From: Sphagnum magellanicum
Taxonomy: Eukaryota; Streptophyta; Sphagnopsida; Sphagnales; Sphagnaceae
Length of the DNA: 64,000 bases
Direction of reading: 5' to 3'
Assembly (NCBI GenBank): GCA_021904315.1
Contig: CM038915.1
Span: 4,464,001 to 4,528,000 of the forward strand
How positions within the stretch are numbered: position 1 is the first letter of the stretch; every line of letters starts with the position of its first letter. This document shows positions 1 to 10,870 of this stretch, in pieces. The position numbers were made by a program, and so were the translations under genes. The notes under the pieces are model-generated. The model saw nothing but the letters and a program-made list of their open reading frames with translations, was not told where the DNA came from and did not search any database.

Positions 1-3000
1 TAAACCAAACACAAACCTTGGATCAACAAACCATATTGATGGTTATTAGTCAATTCTACAAATTGTTGAATATGTTTCCAGAAGTTATGTTGGCATTGAC
101 AACCTCAAGTGGTTGTCAACCAAAAATGTCTTCTAGTTGATTTTTTGTGTTTGGGAAATTCAACATCAAATATTTCGTTCCAAAATCAAACATCATAAAT
201 CTTCTTAGGAGAATCTTTCAACATTGGGACAACAACAATAGGGACTTCATGAGAAAAAACATTGTCAATAACATCAAGATTCAAGATAACAACAAAAACA
301 ATGTTAACAATAGATTGTTTTTCATGAGCTAGAACACAAGTAGTAGTAGTAGTAGTAGGTTTGTCTCGAGCATAAACAACATCAACAAGCTTTTTCCAAG
401 CAAAAGATCATAATCAACACCATCAACATGACCATCTTTCAATCAACAACATCCATAGGATAAAAAGGAGCAACATTTTCATCATTTTCAAAATGCACCT
501 TTTGTGAAAAACAAAAAAAGTTAAGATGAGTGGAAAGGGGGAAAAACATAAAAATGAAACAAATCACTAGAAATTTAAAAAATAGTGAAAAAAGGAAAAA
601 GAAACGCAAAATCCAAAAGGTTTAAAAAAGTCCAAAAACTTTCATCGTATCAAAAGCATCTCTCTATTTTTTAAATGTTTCATCATAATGAAATAGTTGA
701 CTATTTTAAAGTTCTTCATTACTAATCCATTGTAATGTTTTTGTCTTTGTTGATTTGATTGTACTTGCAGCCATGAAGGAATTAAAAGAAACAAATAGAG
801 ACAAATGAGGACAAAAAATTGAAATGAAAAAAAAGATCAATTCACCTGGAACTAAGAAAATACAAGAAACAAAAAATGATCACAACATATATACAAAAAC
901 CAAAAGTGAAAAAAGGAGGATAATTACTCACTTCTCGTAGGATATTGAATCACAATGACCCGTCACCTCTATACCATACTTACATCATACTTACATCAAA
1001 CAAGTGTTTCTTCTATATGAGTAATGCCAACACCTTAATTAGTTTTGTTGGACAATTTTTTCTTTCAAAGTAAGGAAGTTAGAAATTAGATGATCAACAA
1101 TCAAGTGAAGTTAATTGCAACCAATTAGAGAGGTCTTAAACCAAACATCATAATTTTTTTTCCATTTAACTTTAGGACATAGGAAAATAAAGTGATAATT
1201 TGATTTATTAGTAGGCCAAACAACAGGATGTTGCAAGCAAATTCTTTAAATGTTGAAATGACATTAACAATAGGACAATCAACAAGAGGTCAAAGTCAAT
1301 CCATAGAGCACCTCATCACATCAATGTGCTAGTTTTTTGAAACTCCATGGCATAATTTCAAAACCAAATCAATAGGCAATTGAACCAAAGCAAAATTTTC
1401 AAAGTCCACATTTTGGAGTTCAAAGCAATTGTGAATGAAAAGAATTCTCATACAAAAATACCTAAACCTCAAATTCAAACTAGTTGGATATGTTAGTTGG
1501 CAAATTTTTTGTGGGAGCATCTTTTACTTCTTTTCAATAAAGAAACACACTTGATTTTTTATACACTTCCCAAGACCAACATTAGAGGCTTGCAAGATTG
1601 TTGCATCACTTGCAATTTTCACACAATTCTACTTTGCATCAATAAAAATGTTGAAAAGGACTACTAGAGCTACATTAGTTTCAACAATCCACTAATTTTG
1701 CTTTTGTCCAATCAATCTCCCCCTTCCTTGAAGCAAAATTTTGATGTTGCCATGGGATGGGAAAAAAAGTTAGAAAGAAACCTAACATACAAAATGTCAA
1801 TTCAAACATATGCAACAATTTACTTAAAAACACAAATAGGAAAAAACTAGAAGAAAAAAAATAGAAAGAAAAAAAAATTAGGAGCAAGAAAATTTACCTA
1901 GTTGGAGGGTAAATGGTCACCATCCTTCTTTGCAACTTGAAAGCATGAACAAGGAAAACATATCAACAAGTGCTTTTACGATCTTTTTAGTCTTTGACGT
2001 GCAATGGACATTGTTGTTTGATAACCATAAAATCACCACCATTCATCAAATGCATTTTTTACTTAGAGTTCAACATGTTTGTCAATTTTGGAACCAAAAC
2101 AACTCACAATCTCTAGTACTACTAACAAAGGTTGCAAAGATTGATGAGGTTGTAGAGGGTGTAGAAGGTGTAAAAGGAGAAACAAAAACTACTCTAGATG
2201 CTTCAAGATGAATAGGTTATTTAGGAATAATGAATTTGGAGAAATTATCATTAACCAAAACTTCATCAAGTGGAGATCAAACACATTTTCTTGTAGAATT
2301 TTTCATAAACAACAAACATAATTGAGAATTGGGGATTGAAATAGAAGCTGCACAAAAAAAGAGGAAATAAAAAGGGCAGAAAATCTTACAAGAGATCAGT
2401 GGATTGAAAAACAATAATGCAGCATTGCAAAGGATTTCACATGCACAAAGAAAAGGGCCAAGGGCAAACCAAAATTAAAATCACACAGAAAAACCTGTGC
2501 AGATTAAAATCAAGAAAATGTGAGATACAAAAGAGATACGTAAACCGAAAAGAATCAAATAATGTGTTTTGCCTTGCACATGGTGTGCAAAGGCAAAATC
2601 AATAAACAAGAAAAGCTGCAACAACGTGTTGCAGATGAAGACAATCGAGTGCGTATCCAAGGAAAGATGTGTTGCAGACATAGAAAATCAAATGCGCAAC
2701 ATAGAAGATGAAGACGAGCTACACTAATGTTGCAAATGAAGATCCTAATGCAGGTGAGAAAAAGAACATAAAAAACAAGTCGCCTCATTGCTAAAGAACT
2801 AAACAGAAGTGTCTGAGAGAGAAGATGCAGAGGAGGTGGAGAGAAAGGAAAAACCAAGAATGAGAGAAACAAGCAAGAAACAATCTAATAAAGAGAAGCT
2901 TCAAATTCTGGAGATGAAGAAAACATAACCTTACTGCCTTGACACCTCATTGGACGATGATGAAAGCACAAACCTCCAGCTTCATACAATCTGCTCATAA

Positions 3001-3125
3001 AAAGAAGAAAGAGAGAAGAAATGGATTTGTGGCTTAGGGTTAGGGTAGATGTGCAAAAAAAAACCCAGAAAGATGCTGGAAAGAAGAAGTAAAAGAGAAA
3101 AAAACCGTCCTAATTCTTTAGGCCA
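1..3125. other. AT-rich intergenic DNA, no gene recognised
   Basis: No open frame here resembles a protein I know, and all are short and low in complexity. Many A-rich and CAA/ATC-rich stretches suggest decayed repeat sequence. From about 2.4 kb the base composition becomes less extreme, but I still see no domain, splice pattern or RNA gene. Confidence 0.5.
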
Positions 3126-3202
3126 GAGAAGGTTTCCTAATTGGGCCCATCCGGATGTATAGATGATGGTGCTCCAGAAGGGCCTAATTAAGAAACCTTC
3201 TC
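3126..3202. repeat. 77-nt hairpin with 23-bp arms
   Basis: Bases 3126-3148 are nearly the reverse complement of 3180-3202: 21 of 23 positions pair. Of the other two, one is a G:U wobble and one a C-A mismatch, whichever strand is transcribed. The loop is 31 nt. The size and near-perfect stem would fit a small plant microRNA precursor or a tiny foldback element; nothing in the sequence decides between them. Confidence 0.7.
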
Positions 3203-4466
3203 CTATATGTGGATCTGATGAAGCATTTACCGGCTGCTGCACATCAATATGTGAAACACAATATTCTTCGGTTCGGCAAACTAAAAGGATTGGTTGCAGA
3301 AGAAGCAGATTCTTACCAATGTACACAATATCTCAATACTTAATATGTCCACCAGAAAAGAATTCGGGACAACCCAATAATAAGGTTATGCATGTTTCAG
3401 ATCTGACATCATAAGCGCAACCAACCAGCCGAAAAAGAGAAAATTCAACTCTAAAGAATCGAGAGAACAAGACCATGATTCAGAATTGAGGAGCAGTTTG
3501 AACAACAGCAATGGTCATATGCATGTTCAGAGACCTTCAACAACAACTGTGTGGTATTGACTCCCTACAATAATATCCAGGGTCCCAGTTCATGTCCATC
3601 ATTAATCAATGTCAGTTTTTGTCACAAGACCAGCAGTAATGAGAAAACTCAGCCACAAATGCTGGATAGCACAACAAAACCTTAAAAGTGAAGGAGAAAC
3701 CAAAACACCCCAAGAAAAAAGGCAAACACAAAAAAAGAGAGACAGGAGAAGGCAAGAAATGGAACAATTCAACAGAAGAAAAACAAGGAAGAAAATAAAG
3801 AGAAACAAGACGGATAAGCCTTCGCAGTGAAGGAAGGAATTATCCTTCTTGTTTCTCTCTATTGCAAAGCCTTTGAAATGGTCATTTTGAAAATTCTCAA
3901 GGCAGAAATCTTTTTGTTAAGCAGATCTCTGGTTCTATTCAGAATGAACTTTGAAGTGTAAGTATGCCTTTCCTTCGGCAGACAAATTAAGCTCTCACAA
4001 ATGGACACAATCAAACTGTCCCGAAACAGAAACTGATATGGTCACAACACAGAAGTAACATTTTTTTTTCTGTAAATCATTAGTAGCATTTCATTCATCA
4101 ACCTTCTTTTTCTATTTGATAGACAAGGGAATCTCCTAGGAGTGAGAACTAGGACTTAGGACATCATTGTGCCTTGTCTATCCTTACGACACACAATAGC
4201 TGTGCTTATAAACCTGCATATTCACAAGGACAAAACCATCTATCTATATGGTGATGATGACAAACATGCTGCCAGCAAATGCAATCACATTGCAAGCACC
4301 AGTAATAATTCTCTAGTTTCCATCTGAAATTTGACCTAAATCTGTTCACCTAGCCCTAGTGTTAAAAATAACTGAGGCTTCATGGCACACAGCACTGGAA
4401 GCCACAGGGACTACTACAAAGTTGGAAATGGGGAACTGAAAAGCTCTGACCCATTTTAGAGGGTCT
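3203..4466. other. 3' flank of the CCS52B gene
   Basis: This stretch lies downstream of the minus-strand CCS52B stop codon and should hold its 3' untranslated region. I see no strong AATAAA on the minus strand close to the stop. A run of nine T on the plus strand (about 4061-4069), which is nine A on the coding strand, lies roughly 400 bases past the stop. No other gene is visible. Confidence 0.4.
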
Positions 4467-6065
4467 TCATCGTATATGTGTGCGGCCCAAGGACCAAACC
4501 CCTGTGTCTCGAACTGTGCTCTGTGACTTAGGAGATGGAAACACATTCCAAAATCGCAAGGTTTCATCACCAGCTCCTGTGACTATCGTTTGCCCATCAG
4601 GAGAAATGGCGAGATATAAAACCCTCATTGTGTGGCCAGTCAATGTTGCTAGCTTTGACATTGCTGGATAACGCCAAACAATGATTTGATTCTGAGAATA
4701 TCCGTGAGTGGAGACAAGTTCATTCACATTCTTAGACCACACCAGATTGCATACCTGGCTTCCTGTGTCATAGCAATTCAAAGGCATGTTTGTTGCGGTG
4801 TTCCAAAATCTGATGCATCGATCAGCTGTCCCACCTCCAGAGGCTAGCAACCCATGTTGATGTGGTGACCAAGCAATGGCCTTGACAGCTGCATTGTGTT
4901 CACTGAACTTCACAACAGGTTGTGTGGACTGATGATTCCACACGAACAGCTGGTTATCATTTCCCCCTGAAGCAAGTTCCCTGTCATCATATGACCACTT
5001 GAGGCCACAAACCTCTGACTTGTGACCCACCAGTTTGCTGACAAAGTCCTCTTGGACACGGACATCTCGCTGCAAAATATTGCGGTCACGACTCCCAGAA
5101 GAAAGAACATGAGAGCCCCATGCCAGGGTTCCCACACGGGTTCGGTGACCACTCATTGTCCGTACTTTCCGACACCGTGTTGCATCCCACAGCTGGACAT
5201 CGCCCAGGTTGGTCCCAACAGCAAGGTAGGTTCCCCGTTGAGTCCAGCCCACAGAGCAGACACTGTCAGTGGGACCCAGATCACAGAGCTTTGTGACCTT
5301 GCTAGTGCAAGCACTCCAGAGGTAAACACAAGTCCCCAGTCCCACAGCCAGCACATTGTGCGATGACCAATCAACAAGATTAAGGTAAAAATCATCCTGC
5401 AGAGCTGGTGCATCCAGTACTTTATATGGTGATCTTGCGATTTTTCGAGGAACTTTCCTAGGGCTTATAGTGGCACTATTGAGGTTGGCATCCAGCCCTA
5501 CAGGAGAGAGAGAGTATGGACTCTCTGGCCTTGAAATTGACCCCCGCACCTGGACATCACTCTTGAACCTAAAAAGGTTTCTGTTGGTGGGACTGATGGG
5601 GGAGCGGATGGGGTCTCGTGCAGCCAACCCCAATGCTTTATCTGGGGTTGCTGGTGATGATGCTTCTGTTCCAAAAAGCTCTGAACGGAGTAACAAAGAA
5701 TACGCTGCTGCATTGTCTTCTCTGTTATCATTGGCTTGTGCAATGTTAGCACCTGATGGTGATCTGTCCAATAGGGCAAACCCCATCAAGTTTGAGCTCG
5801 AGCGGCTGGGAATAAATCGGTCACTGTATGAAGTCCTTACAGGAGATGATGATGACACATTGCTTGCTCCAACGTTGCTGAGATTCTGCTTCATTGGAGA
5901 TCCTGGTCCTCTCCATGACGTTCTGGCAATGGAATCTAGCTGTAAGGCATCTCTTGACATTCCTGGGGGCAGATTCAGCGTTCTGGCTGCAGTGATCGCT
6001 GGTCCTCCTCGTTGTCTGCCTTGTCCCCCATTCTCCCTGTCTGCACTCTCCTCCATGAGATCCAT
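4467..6065 (-). CDS. CCS52B: CCS52B/FZR3-type Cdh1 activator of the anaphase-promoting complex
   Basis: A full-length 532-residue Cdh1/Fizzy-related WD40 protein in one uninterrupted frame. Members of this family bind the nuclear APC/C ubiquitin ligase and present mitotic cyclins and other substrates to it; in plants they drive mitotic exit and endoreduplication. Visible signatures are a C-box (DRFIPSR, residues 82-88), a Ser-Pro-rich linker ending in SPYKVLDAP (212-220), seven WD repeats (about 224-510), an RVL motif (481-483) and the C-terminal Ile-Arg tail (531-532) that docks on the APC. The N-terminal LNLPPGM, the SELFG block and the ending DTGVWSLGRTHIR resemble Arabidopsis FZR3/CCS52B, as I recall it, more than FZR1/2. 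The start is the first in-frame ATG after an upstream in-frame stop. The absence of introns is odd, because angiosperm homologues are split as far as I recall. It may be an old intron loss or a functional retrocopy. Confidence 0.96.
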   Translation of the reverse strand: MDLMEESADRENGGQGRQRGGPAITAARTLNLPPGMSRDALQLDSIARTSWRGPGSPMKQNLSNVGASNVSSSSPVRTSYSDRFIPSRSSSNLMGFALLDRSPSGANIAQANDNREDNAAAYSLLLRSELFGTEASSPATPDKALGLAARDPIRSPISPTNRNLFRFKSDVQVRGSISRPESPYSLSPVGLDANLNSATISPRKVPRKIARSPYKVLDAPALQDDFYLNLVDWSSHNVLAVGLGTCVYLWSACTSKVTKLCDLGPTDSVCSVGWTQRGTYLAVGTNLGDVQLWDATRCRKVRTMSGHRTRVGTLAWGSHVLSSGSRDRNILQRDVRVQEDFVSKLVGHKSEVCGLKWSYDDRELASGGNDNQLFVWNHQSTQPVVKFSEHNAAVKAIAWSPHQHGLLASGGGTADRCIRFWNTATNMPLNCYDTGSQVCNLVWSKNVNELVSTHGYSQNQIIVWRYPAMSKLATLTGHTMRVLYLAISPDGQTIVTGAGDETLRFWNVFPSPKSQSTVRDTGVWSLGRTHIR

Positions 6066-7161
6066 TTCTTGTCTAATTCTTTTGCAAATGGAGAGAGGGC
6101 TAGGAAAACCAAACTCGATTGCACTTGCTGCTATCTATCACCCTTCAGAATCAAGCTCTCTTGCTCTCTCTGGGTTCTCATATCCATCTCTTAACTTCTG
6201 ACAAAATGCCCCGTGGTTTGCATTGTTGGGACAATGCTCATTCATCACACATCATTTGCATCACTCAGCAAATTTCTGTGTAATCCTACAGGGCTCTGTG
6301 AACACCAGCAGAACTATCATAGATCATGCATTTGAGGATTGATGATCGCTCTCAAAGAAATGGATTGTGGGAGTATGTCATGATTCTGACAGGGTCAAAA
6401 CCTCCTCTCTCTGTTTCTGTCTCTGTTTCATTCCTTCATTTTCTTCACGTTTCCTTCTCTACAGTCCCCAAGTCTCCCTGTAGCATAACTGAAGGATTTC
6501 AGCCTCTTGTGAACCCAAAACCCAATAATGATACTTAAAAAGAAGCGGAGAAGCATGCGGGAAATGAAAACGCAAAACTTGAGAGAGAGAGAGAGAACCC
6601 AATGTTGGAATTCTTGAGAGGAAAAAGAGTCTTTGGGGTTCCTTTCAGAACGATACAAACATCACAACAAAGGAAGACAGAGAGCCGGCTGAGAGGATCG
6701 GGAAAAAGAGAAGGACCCTACATCCCGGCCGATTTTCTCCTCTCCTCGTCTTCTCCTCCTTTCTCTTCGAAACTAAAACTGTAAGCAGATGCGTTAACCT
6801 GGGCTTCAGCAGGGGAAACGGCTAAACTTCAAGGCCGAAGAAGAGAGCCAAAGGCAGGAAGAGAGAGAGAGGGGGAAAAAAATCCACCGCTGGAATGTCT
6901 TGATGAAAGTTGCGACCCCAGAGAGACAGAGAAACTCCGGCACTTCTTCTTCTTCTTCTTCCTCCAAAATGCGACGATGATCCACCCCACCCAAGATCTC
7001 ACAAACACCTCTCTCTCTCTCTCTCTCTCCCTCTCCAGAAAAAAAAAACCTTGAAAACCGTCGCAAACTACCCACCGAGCCAGAAGACAGCCCGAGCACA
7101 ACAGCAGCAACGGTAAGAGAAGTATTTTTTCCCTTTTTTTTTTTCAAAAAAGAAGAAAAGA
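6066..7161 (-). promoter_or_regulatory. Leader and promoter region of CCS52B with GA/CT tracts
   Basis: This region directly upstream of the CCS52B start is richer in G and C than its surroundings and carries a (GA)8 run at 6581-6596, another GA tract near 6860, (TTC)n at about 6943-6961 and (CT)n at 7009-7029. Pyrimidine-rich tracts are common in plant 5' leaders and core promoters. I could not place a TATA box or transcription start, and small open frames here are low complexity. Confidence 0.4.
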
Positions 7162-7472
7162 ATGAAGGGAAAGAGCATGACCAGCAGCAGCAACGAGAGG
7201 GACATAAGAAACACTCCCACGGATTCAGAAGATTACCACCATCATCAAGTGCCGCAATCTGCCATCGCTGCTGTCTCCTGCAACGGCTCCTTCCGCAGAA
7301 GAAAAAGCCGGAGCCGGGGGACCGGGGGGGGAGTGGGGGGCGCCGGGGACCCGGGCGGGCGGAGGAGGAGGGAGGGGGCATAACGCGACCGGCAAAATCC
7401 GGTTATCGTCCATACCCCTCCAACTGGCTATTGTCGGTCGCCAACTATGTTCACTATCTACCGCTTCCACTG
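7162..7472 (+). other. Possible divergent first exon (unidentified)
   Basis: A GC-rich segment facing away from CCS52B. The frame from ATG 7162 runs 73 codons with a gene-like mixture of residues, then goes into Arg/Gly-rich sequence and stops at 7381. A different frame then reads a protein-like stretch (YRPYPSNWLLSVANYVHYL within 7386-7472), ending at a possible splice donor CTG|GTAAAG. The two frames could be joined only by a length error or change in the G-rich run. I do not recognise the protein. It could equally be untranslated promoter DNA. Confidence 0.2.
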
Positions 7473-8385
7473 GTAAAGTTACCTCTAAGTTACTAAAAGT
7501 TTACCTACCTCTTGGCTGCAGAGATGGGAAGGTAACTAGTAACTGATAGGTAACTGAAGTAACTTCATTAATGTCAGCTCTTTTTCTATTTTTCTGTTTT
7601 TCTTTTTTTCCTCTTCTCTTTTTGAAGACATGAAACGAACTCAATGTACTTTTAAATACCCGTGTTAGGCGGGTAAGAGAAACGGTCTCTGCCTCCTCCG
7701 GGTATCAGTGCGGGTGCGGTTCCTGAACGATCCAAGAAGAGCCCGGATTATTTTGAGAAGAAATCAAATAATCTGTCAAGAAACTGTCAAGAAACCGCCG
7801 GTTCTTTCATGAAATCCACCCAGTGGTTCTTTACGAAGGGCTTTGGAATAACCGAGACCCATGGTTCTCTGATTCTGAGGGGTATTTGAAAAACCCAAAC
7901 CTGCCTGCTCAAACCCAGATACTCAGTTGTGAGGAGAACCCAAGAGTAATAATATTTTTGTTGAAAGAAATAAAAAGAAAGTAATAATAATAATAGCTTT
8001 CATTCATTCATTTGGCTCTGCCTGCAAGTAAGGCGGGTATAACAAATCGCACCAAACATTCTCTGGGTATGAGGGCGGGTGTTAGTTATTAAGGTTCATA
8101 ATTGCCGAGAATCAAACACCTGGTTCTCATATACATACATAAACCGAGTTCTCAATTTTGAAAGATAACAAAATTAACTGCCCCCACAAAACCGCCTGTT
8201 CTTTTATGACAACAGATGGTTCTTTGAGGTATGTTGATAGTGAGAACCGGAGGTTCTATGATTCTTGAAAAAAAAACCAAAACTGGCTGTTATTTTACAA
8301 AATCAAATACCTGCCTAACACTGGTGCTAAATTAGTGTTAAATTGTGAGCTCTTGTTTAGGGGACCTTTATGGAACATTTGTTGT
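7473..8385. repeat. Degenerate GGTTCT-rich repeat region
   Basis: The hexamer GGTTCT or one-base variants recurs about eight times between 7800 and 8260, often in an AACCGxxGGTTCTxT setting. A GGCGGGTA...CTCTG...GGGTATxAGxGCGGGTG block appears at about 7660-7720 and again, diverged, at about 8010-8080. This looks like a decayed tandem or nested repeat. No open frame of note. Confidence 0.4.
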
Positions 8386-8687
8386 TGGCCTTGCCTTGGT
8401 AGGCAAGGAAATTGTGTTTAGATTCATTATAGAGTATAGTAGCTTCAGGGATTTTGGCCCCTGGGTAATAATAATAGGTCTATTTTGATATGAGGATTTT
8501 TGCAAGATGGTATTTGGGCTTGTGTTGAAACTTGAGATTAGTTATATAATTATAGTATCTTGAAGGATTTTGGGTTTCTTTTAGAGGATTTTTTTGAAGA
8601 TTATATTATTTTTGCATGGCGAAATATTTGAGTTTCCATCATTCTTCTTTTGCCTTAAGATACTTTTTAATGTAAATGGCAAGGCCA
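8386..8687 (+). mobile_element. MITE with 10-bp TIR TGGCCTTGCC, copy 1
   Basis: A 302-bp element starting TGGCCTTGCC and ending with its exact reverse complement GGCAAGGCCA. Its interior matches copy 3 (10543-10847) along the whole length by eye. It has no coding capacity. Flanking similarity between copies continues a few bases past the right end (GACACACCCC), so the true boundary may lie slightly outside. No clear target-site duplication seen. Confidence 0.7.
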
Positions 8688-8857
8688 CAGTGTAATTGAC
8701 ACACCCCCTTGTTATGTATTATTTTAAATTGTTTCTGGTTTGAACTTGCCTTATTAAGGGGGGCACATCTAATTTTACTTGATGGGTCGTCTGTTCTATT
8801 TTGAAAAGAGCCGTTAAGGCTGGATGTGTGATTCTTTTTTGTAAAAAAAAATCTGCA

Positions 8858-9064
8858 TTAAAACATAGAGAATGCCTCAAGGCAGCAGATTATTTTCATA
8901 ATGAGCTCCCTCAGAGAATTACTTTCACCTGACAGTACGTTGGGTTCATGGCAGATTTCACCTCTTAAAAAGCTGTTAACATTATGGAATCGCTCTATTA
9001 ACTCATACAGAACTAATAATTTGTCCTTCAAATCTAAAGGGCAATAATCCAATGAATTCTTAAA
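8858..9064 (-). pseudogene. Short coding-like fragment, unidentified
   Basis: On the minus strand about 65 codons read through with a mixed, protein-like composition (for example LDLKDKLLVLYELIERFHN and SNSLRELIMKIICCLEAF). There is no ATG at its head; the apparent start is TTG. It sits in the spacer between the copy 1 MITE and the truncated inverted copy, so it may be a captured gene fragment or an exon relic. I do not recognise a family. Confidence 0.25.
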
Positions 9065-9065
9065 A

Positions 9066-9762
9066 CCTATCTTAAGGCAAAAGAAGAATTATTAAAACTC
9101 AAATATTTCACCATGCAAAAATATAATCTTCCAAACATCCTCCAAAAGAAACCATAATCCTTCAAGATATTAGAGATATCCATAAAGTCAGGAAAAGATA
9201 GCACTAGTACCCTGACTTTGGTCATACATACAGTGAGATTAAAAAACCTGCAAAAAAGTACATTAGCATTCAGGGGGGCGGAGGGGGTGAAACTCAGAAA
9301 ACCATCAAACTTGATGGTTCCTGAGTTTCACCCTGTCTTTCTTTTTTCCTGAGCGCCCCCAATGCTGCTGCTGCTACATAGATTTTCACTGTTTCTACCT
9401 GTACAGCTACTATAATTCCTCTCGAACCTTGTGCATTAAATGCTGAGATTCAGCATTTCGTACTGAGTCTCATCATTTCATGCTGAGATTTAATAAAATT
9501 TCCTTACTTTATGGATACCACTAAAAGATGGGTTAAGGGTGAAAGGAGGCCCAAAGGTTGAAGAGAGGGTGAGGGGTGAATTTGCAGACATCTCTACATA
9601 ACTCTATAACTAATCTCAAGTTTCAACACACGCCGAAATATAATCTTTCAAGAATCCTCATATAAAAATAGACCTATTATGACCTAGGGGCCAAAATCCC
9701 TTAGGCTACTATACTCTATAATGAATCTAAACACAATATCCTTGCCTTGGTTGGCAAGGCCA
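9066..9762 (-). mobile_element. MITE copy 2, inverted, split by an insertion
   Basis: The reverse complement of the same MITE is present in two pieces: about 9066-9172 (inner part) and 9600-9762 (outer part, ending GGCAAGGCCA at 9753-9762). The ~430 bases between them are unrelated and include the hairpin at 9265-9366. The left terminus is truncated. With copy 1 it forms an inverted pair spanning 8386-9762. Confidence 0.6.
9265..9366. mobile_element. ~100-bp foldback element inside MITE copy 2
   Basis: Nested inverted repeats. The outer arms are AGCATT(CA)GGGGGGCG at 9265-9280 against CGCCCCCAATGCT at 9354-9366. The inner arms, 9286-9308 and 9311-9332, pair almost completely around a 2-base loop. 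It lies within the ~430-bp insertion that splits the inverted MITE, so it belongs to a later insertion. Confidence 0.6.
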
Positions 9763-9845
9763 AAAAAGTTATAGATCTTAGTATGTTGCTATATCATACA
9801 TGTCAATTGTTAGTCTCAAAATTTTGTTGTGTGAAATTGTTTTGT

Positions 9846-10110
9846 GGGGGGTTTTTTTTTTTCCCCCAAAGGAAAAATCGGACTCAAATCCTTCACTTTG
9901 AGGGTCAGGGTTCATAGTAGTCATCATCACTCTAAAGGGCAACCTTGTGCTTCGAGTTTAAGGGATGTGGTCGACCCTGTACATCATGGGGTCGGTGTAA
10001 GGCAAGGCCCTCGGTCAAGGGCATTACTAAAAGGAAGGGCCTGTGTGAAGTGGGACTCCAGCACGAGCCCACTTCTTGGAATGTCTACCTGAGAACGTAA
10101 TGTCCACCCA
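9846..10110 (-). mobile_element. Possible retroposed repeat with A-rich tail
   Basis: Read on the minus strand this GC-richer block ends in an A-rich tail (T run on the plus strand at about 9852-9862). Upstream it contains sequence resembling a tRNA T-arm (GGATTTGAGTCC) and a short stem AGTGGG/CCCACT. This arrangement suggests a SINE or other retroposed RNA copy, but I cannot assign a family, and the 82-codon plus-strand frame across it is not convincing. Confidence 0.3.
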
Positions 10111-10542
10111 GAACTCAGATGGAAAATTACAGATTGTAATGTGCCCTCCAAATACATTAGAAACGCGTCTGCTGGTTGCATACTTATTTATCTGGGTGTT
10201 TTTTTAAAGAACTTTTTCGTGCAGTCAAAGTGGCAAATCATTTCTATGAAGATTTAGCCAAAATCTGACTATAAACCAGATACGAAATACAAATTCTTTA
10301 ATCATCTTTTAATAGTTTTGGCTACTTACTGAAACCAATCATAGAAATCTGATGACTCTCTTTTTAGTTTTGACTTGTGGCTATTGAAACTTGAAACAAT
10401 TAAAAAAAAAGAAAAGAAGTCAATTTTGAGTTTTTCTTTTGAAAAAAAAATTTCATGTTTTAACAAAATTTTGCCGGTTAAATAAAAGGCTTACCACAAT
10501 TGTGGCAAAATTGGAAATCTATGCACTTCATCAGCATTTTGT

Positions 10543-10847
10543 TGGCCTTGCCTACCAATGCAAGGATATTGTGTTTAGATTCATTATAGAGTATAGTAGC
10601 TTAAGGGATTTTGGCCCCTAGGTAATAATAATAGGTCTATTTTTATATGAGGATTTTTGAAAGGTGAAAATTTTGGCTTGTGTTGAAACTTGAGATTAGT
10701 TATAGAGTTATAATAATATCTTGAAGGATTTTGGGTTTCTTTTAGAGGATGATTTTTTGAAGATTATATTTTTGCATGGTGAAATATTTGAGTTTCCATA
10801 ATTCTTCTTTTGCCTTAAGATACTTTTTAATGTAAATGGCAAGGCCA
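10543..10847 (+). mobile_element. MITE with 10-bp TIR TGGCCTTGCC, copy 3
   Basis: A 305-bp element with perfect 10-bp terminal inverted repeats (10543-10552 and 10838-10847). It matches copy 1 in the same orientation from end to end with scattered substitutions and short indels. It is non-coding. Confidence 0.7.
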
Positions 10848-10870
10848 TAGTGTGACACACCCCTTGTTTT

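Noticed and set aside
5470..6201. 243-codon plus-strand frame over CCS52B
   Set aside because: It is the antisense shadow of the conserved WD40 coding region and matches nothing on its own.
6806..7381. 191-codon minus-strand frame upstream of CCS52B
   Set aside because: It is made of Ser/Phe/Glu/Arg runs read from CT, GA and G-rich tracts, starts in the promoter region and has no domain.
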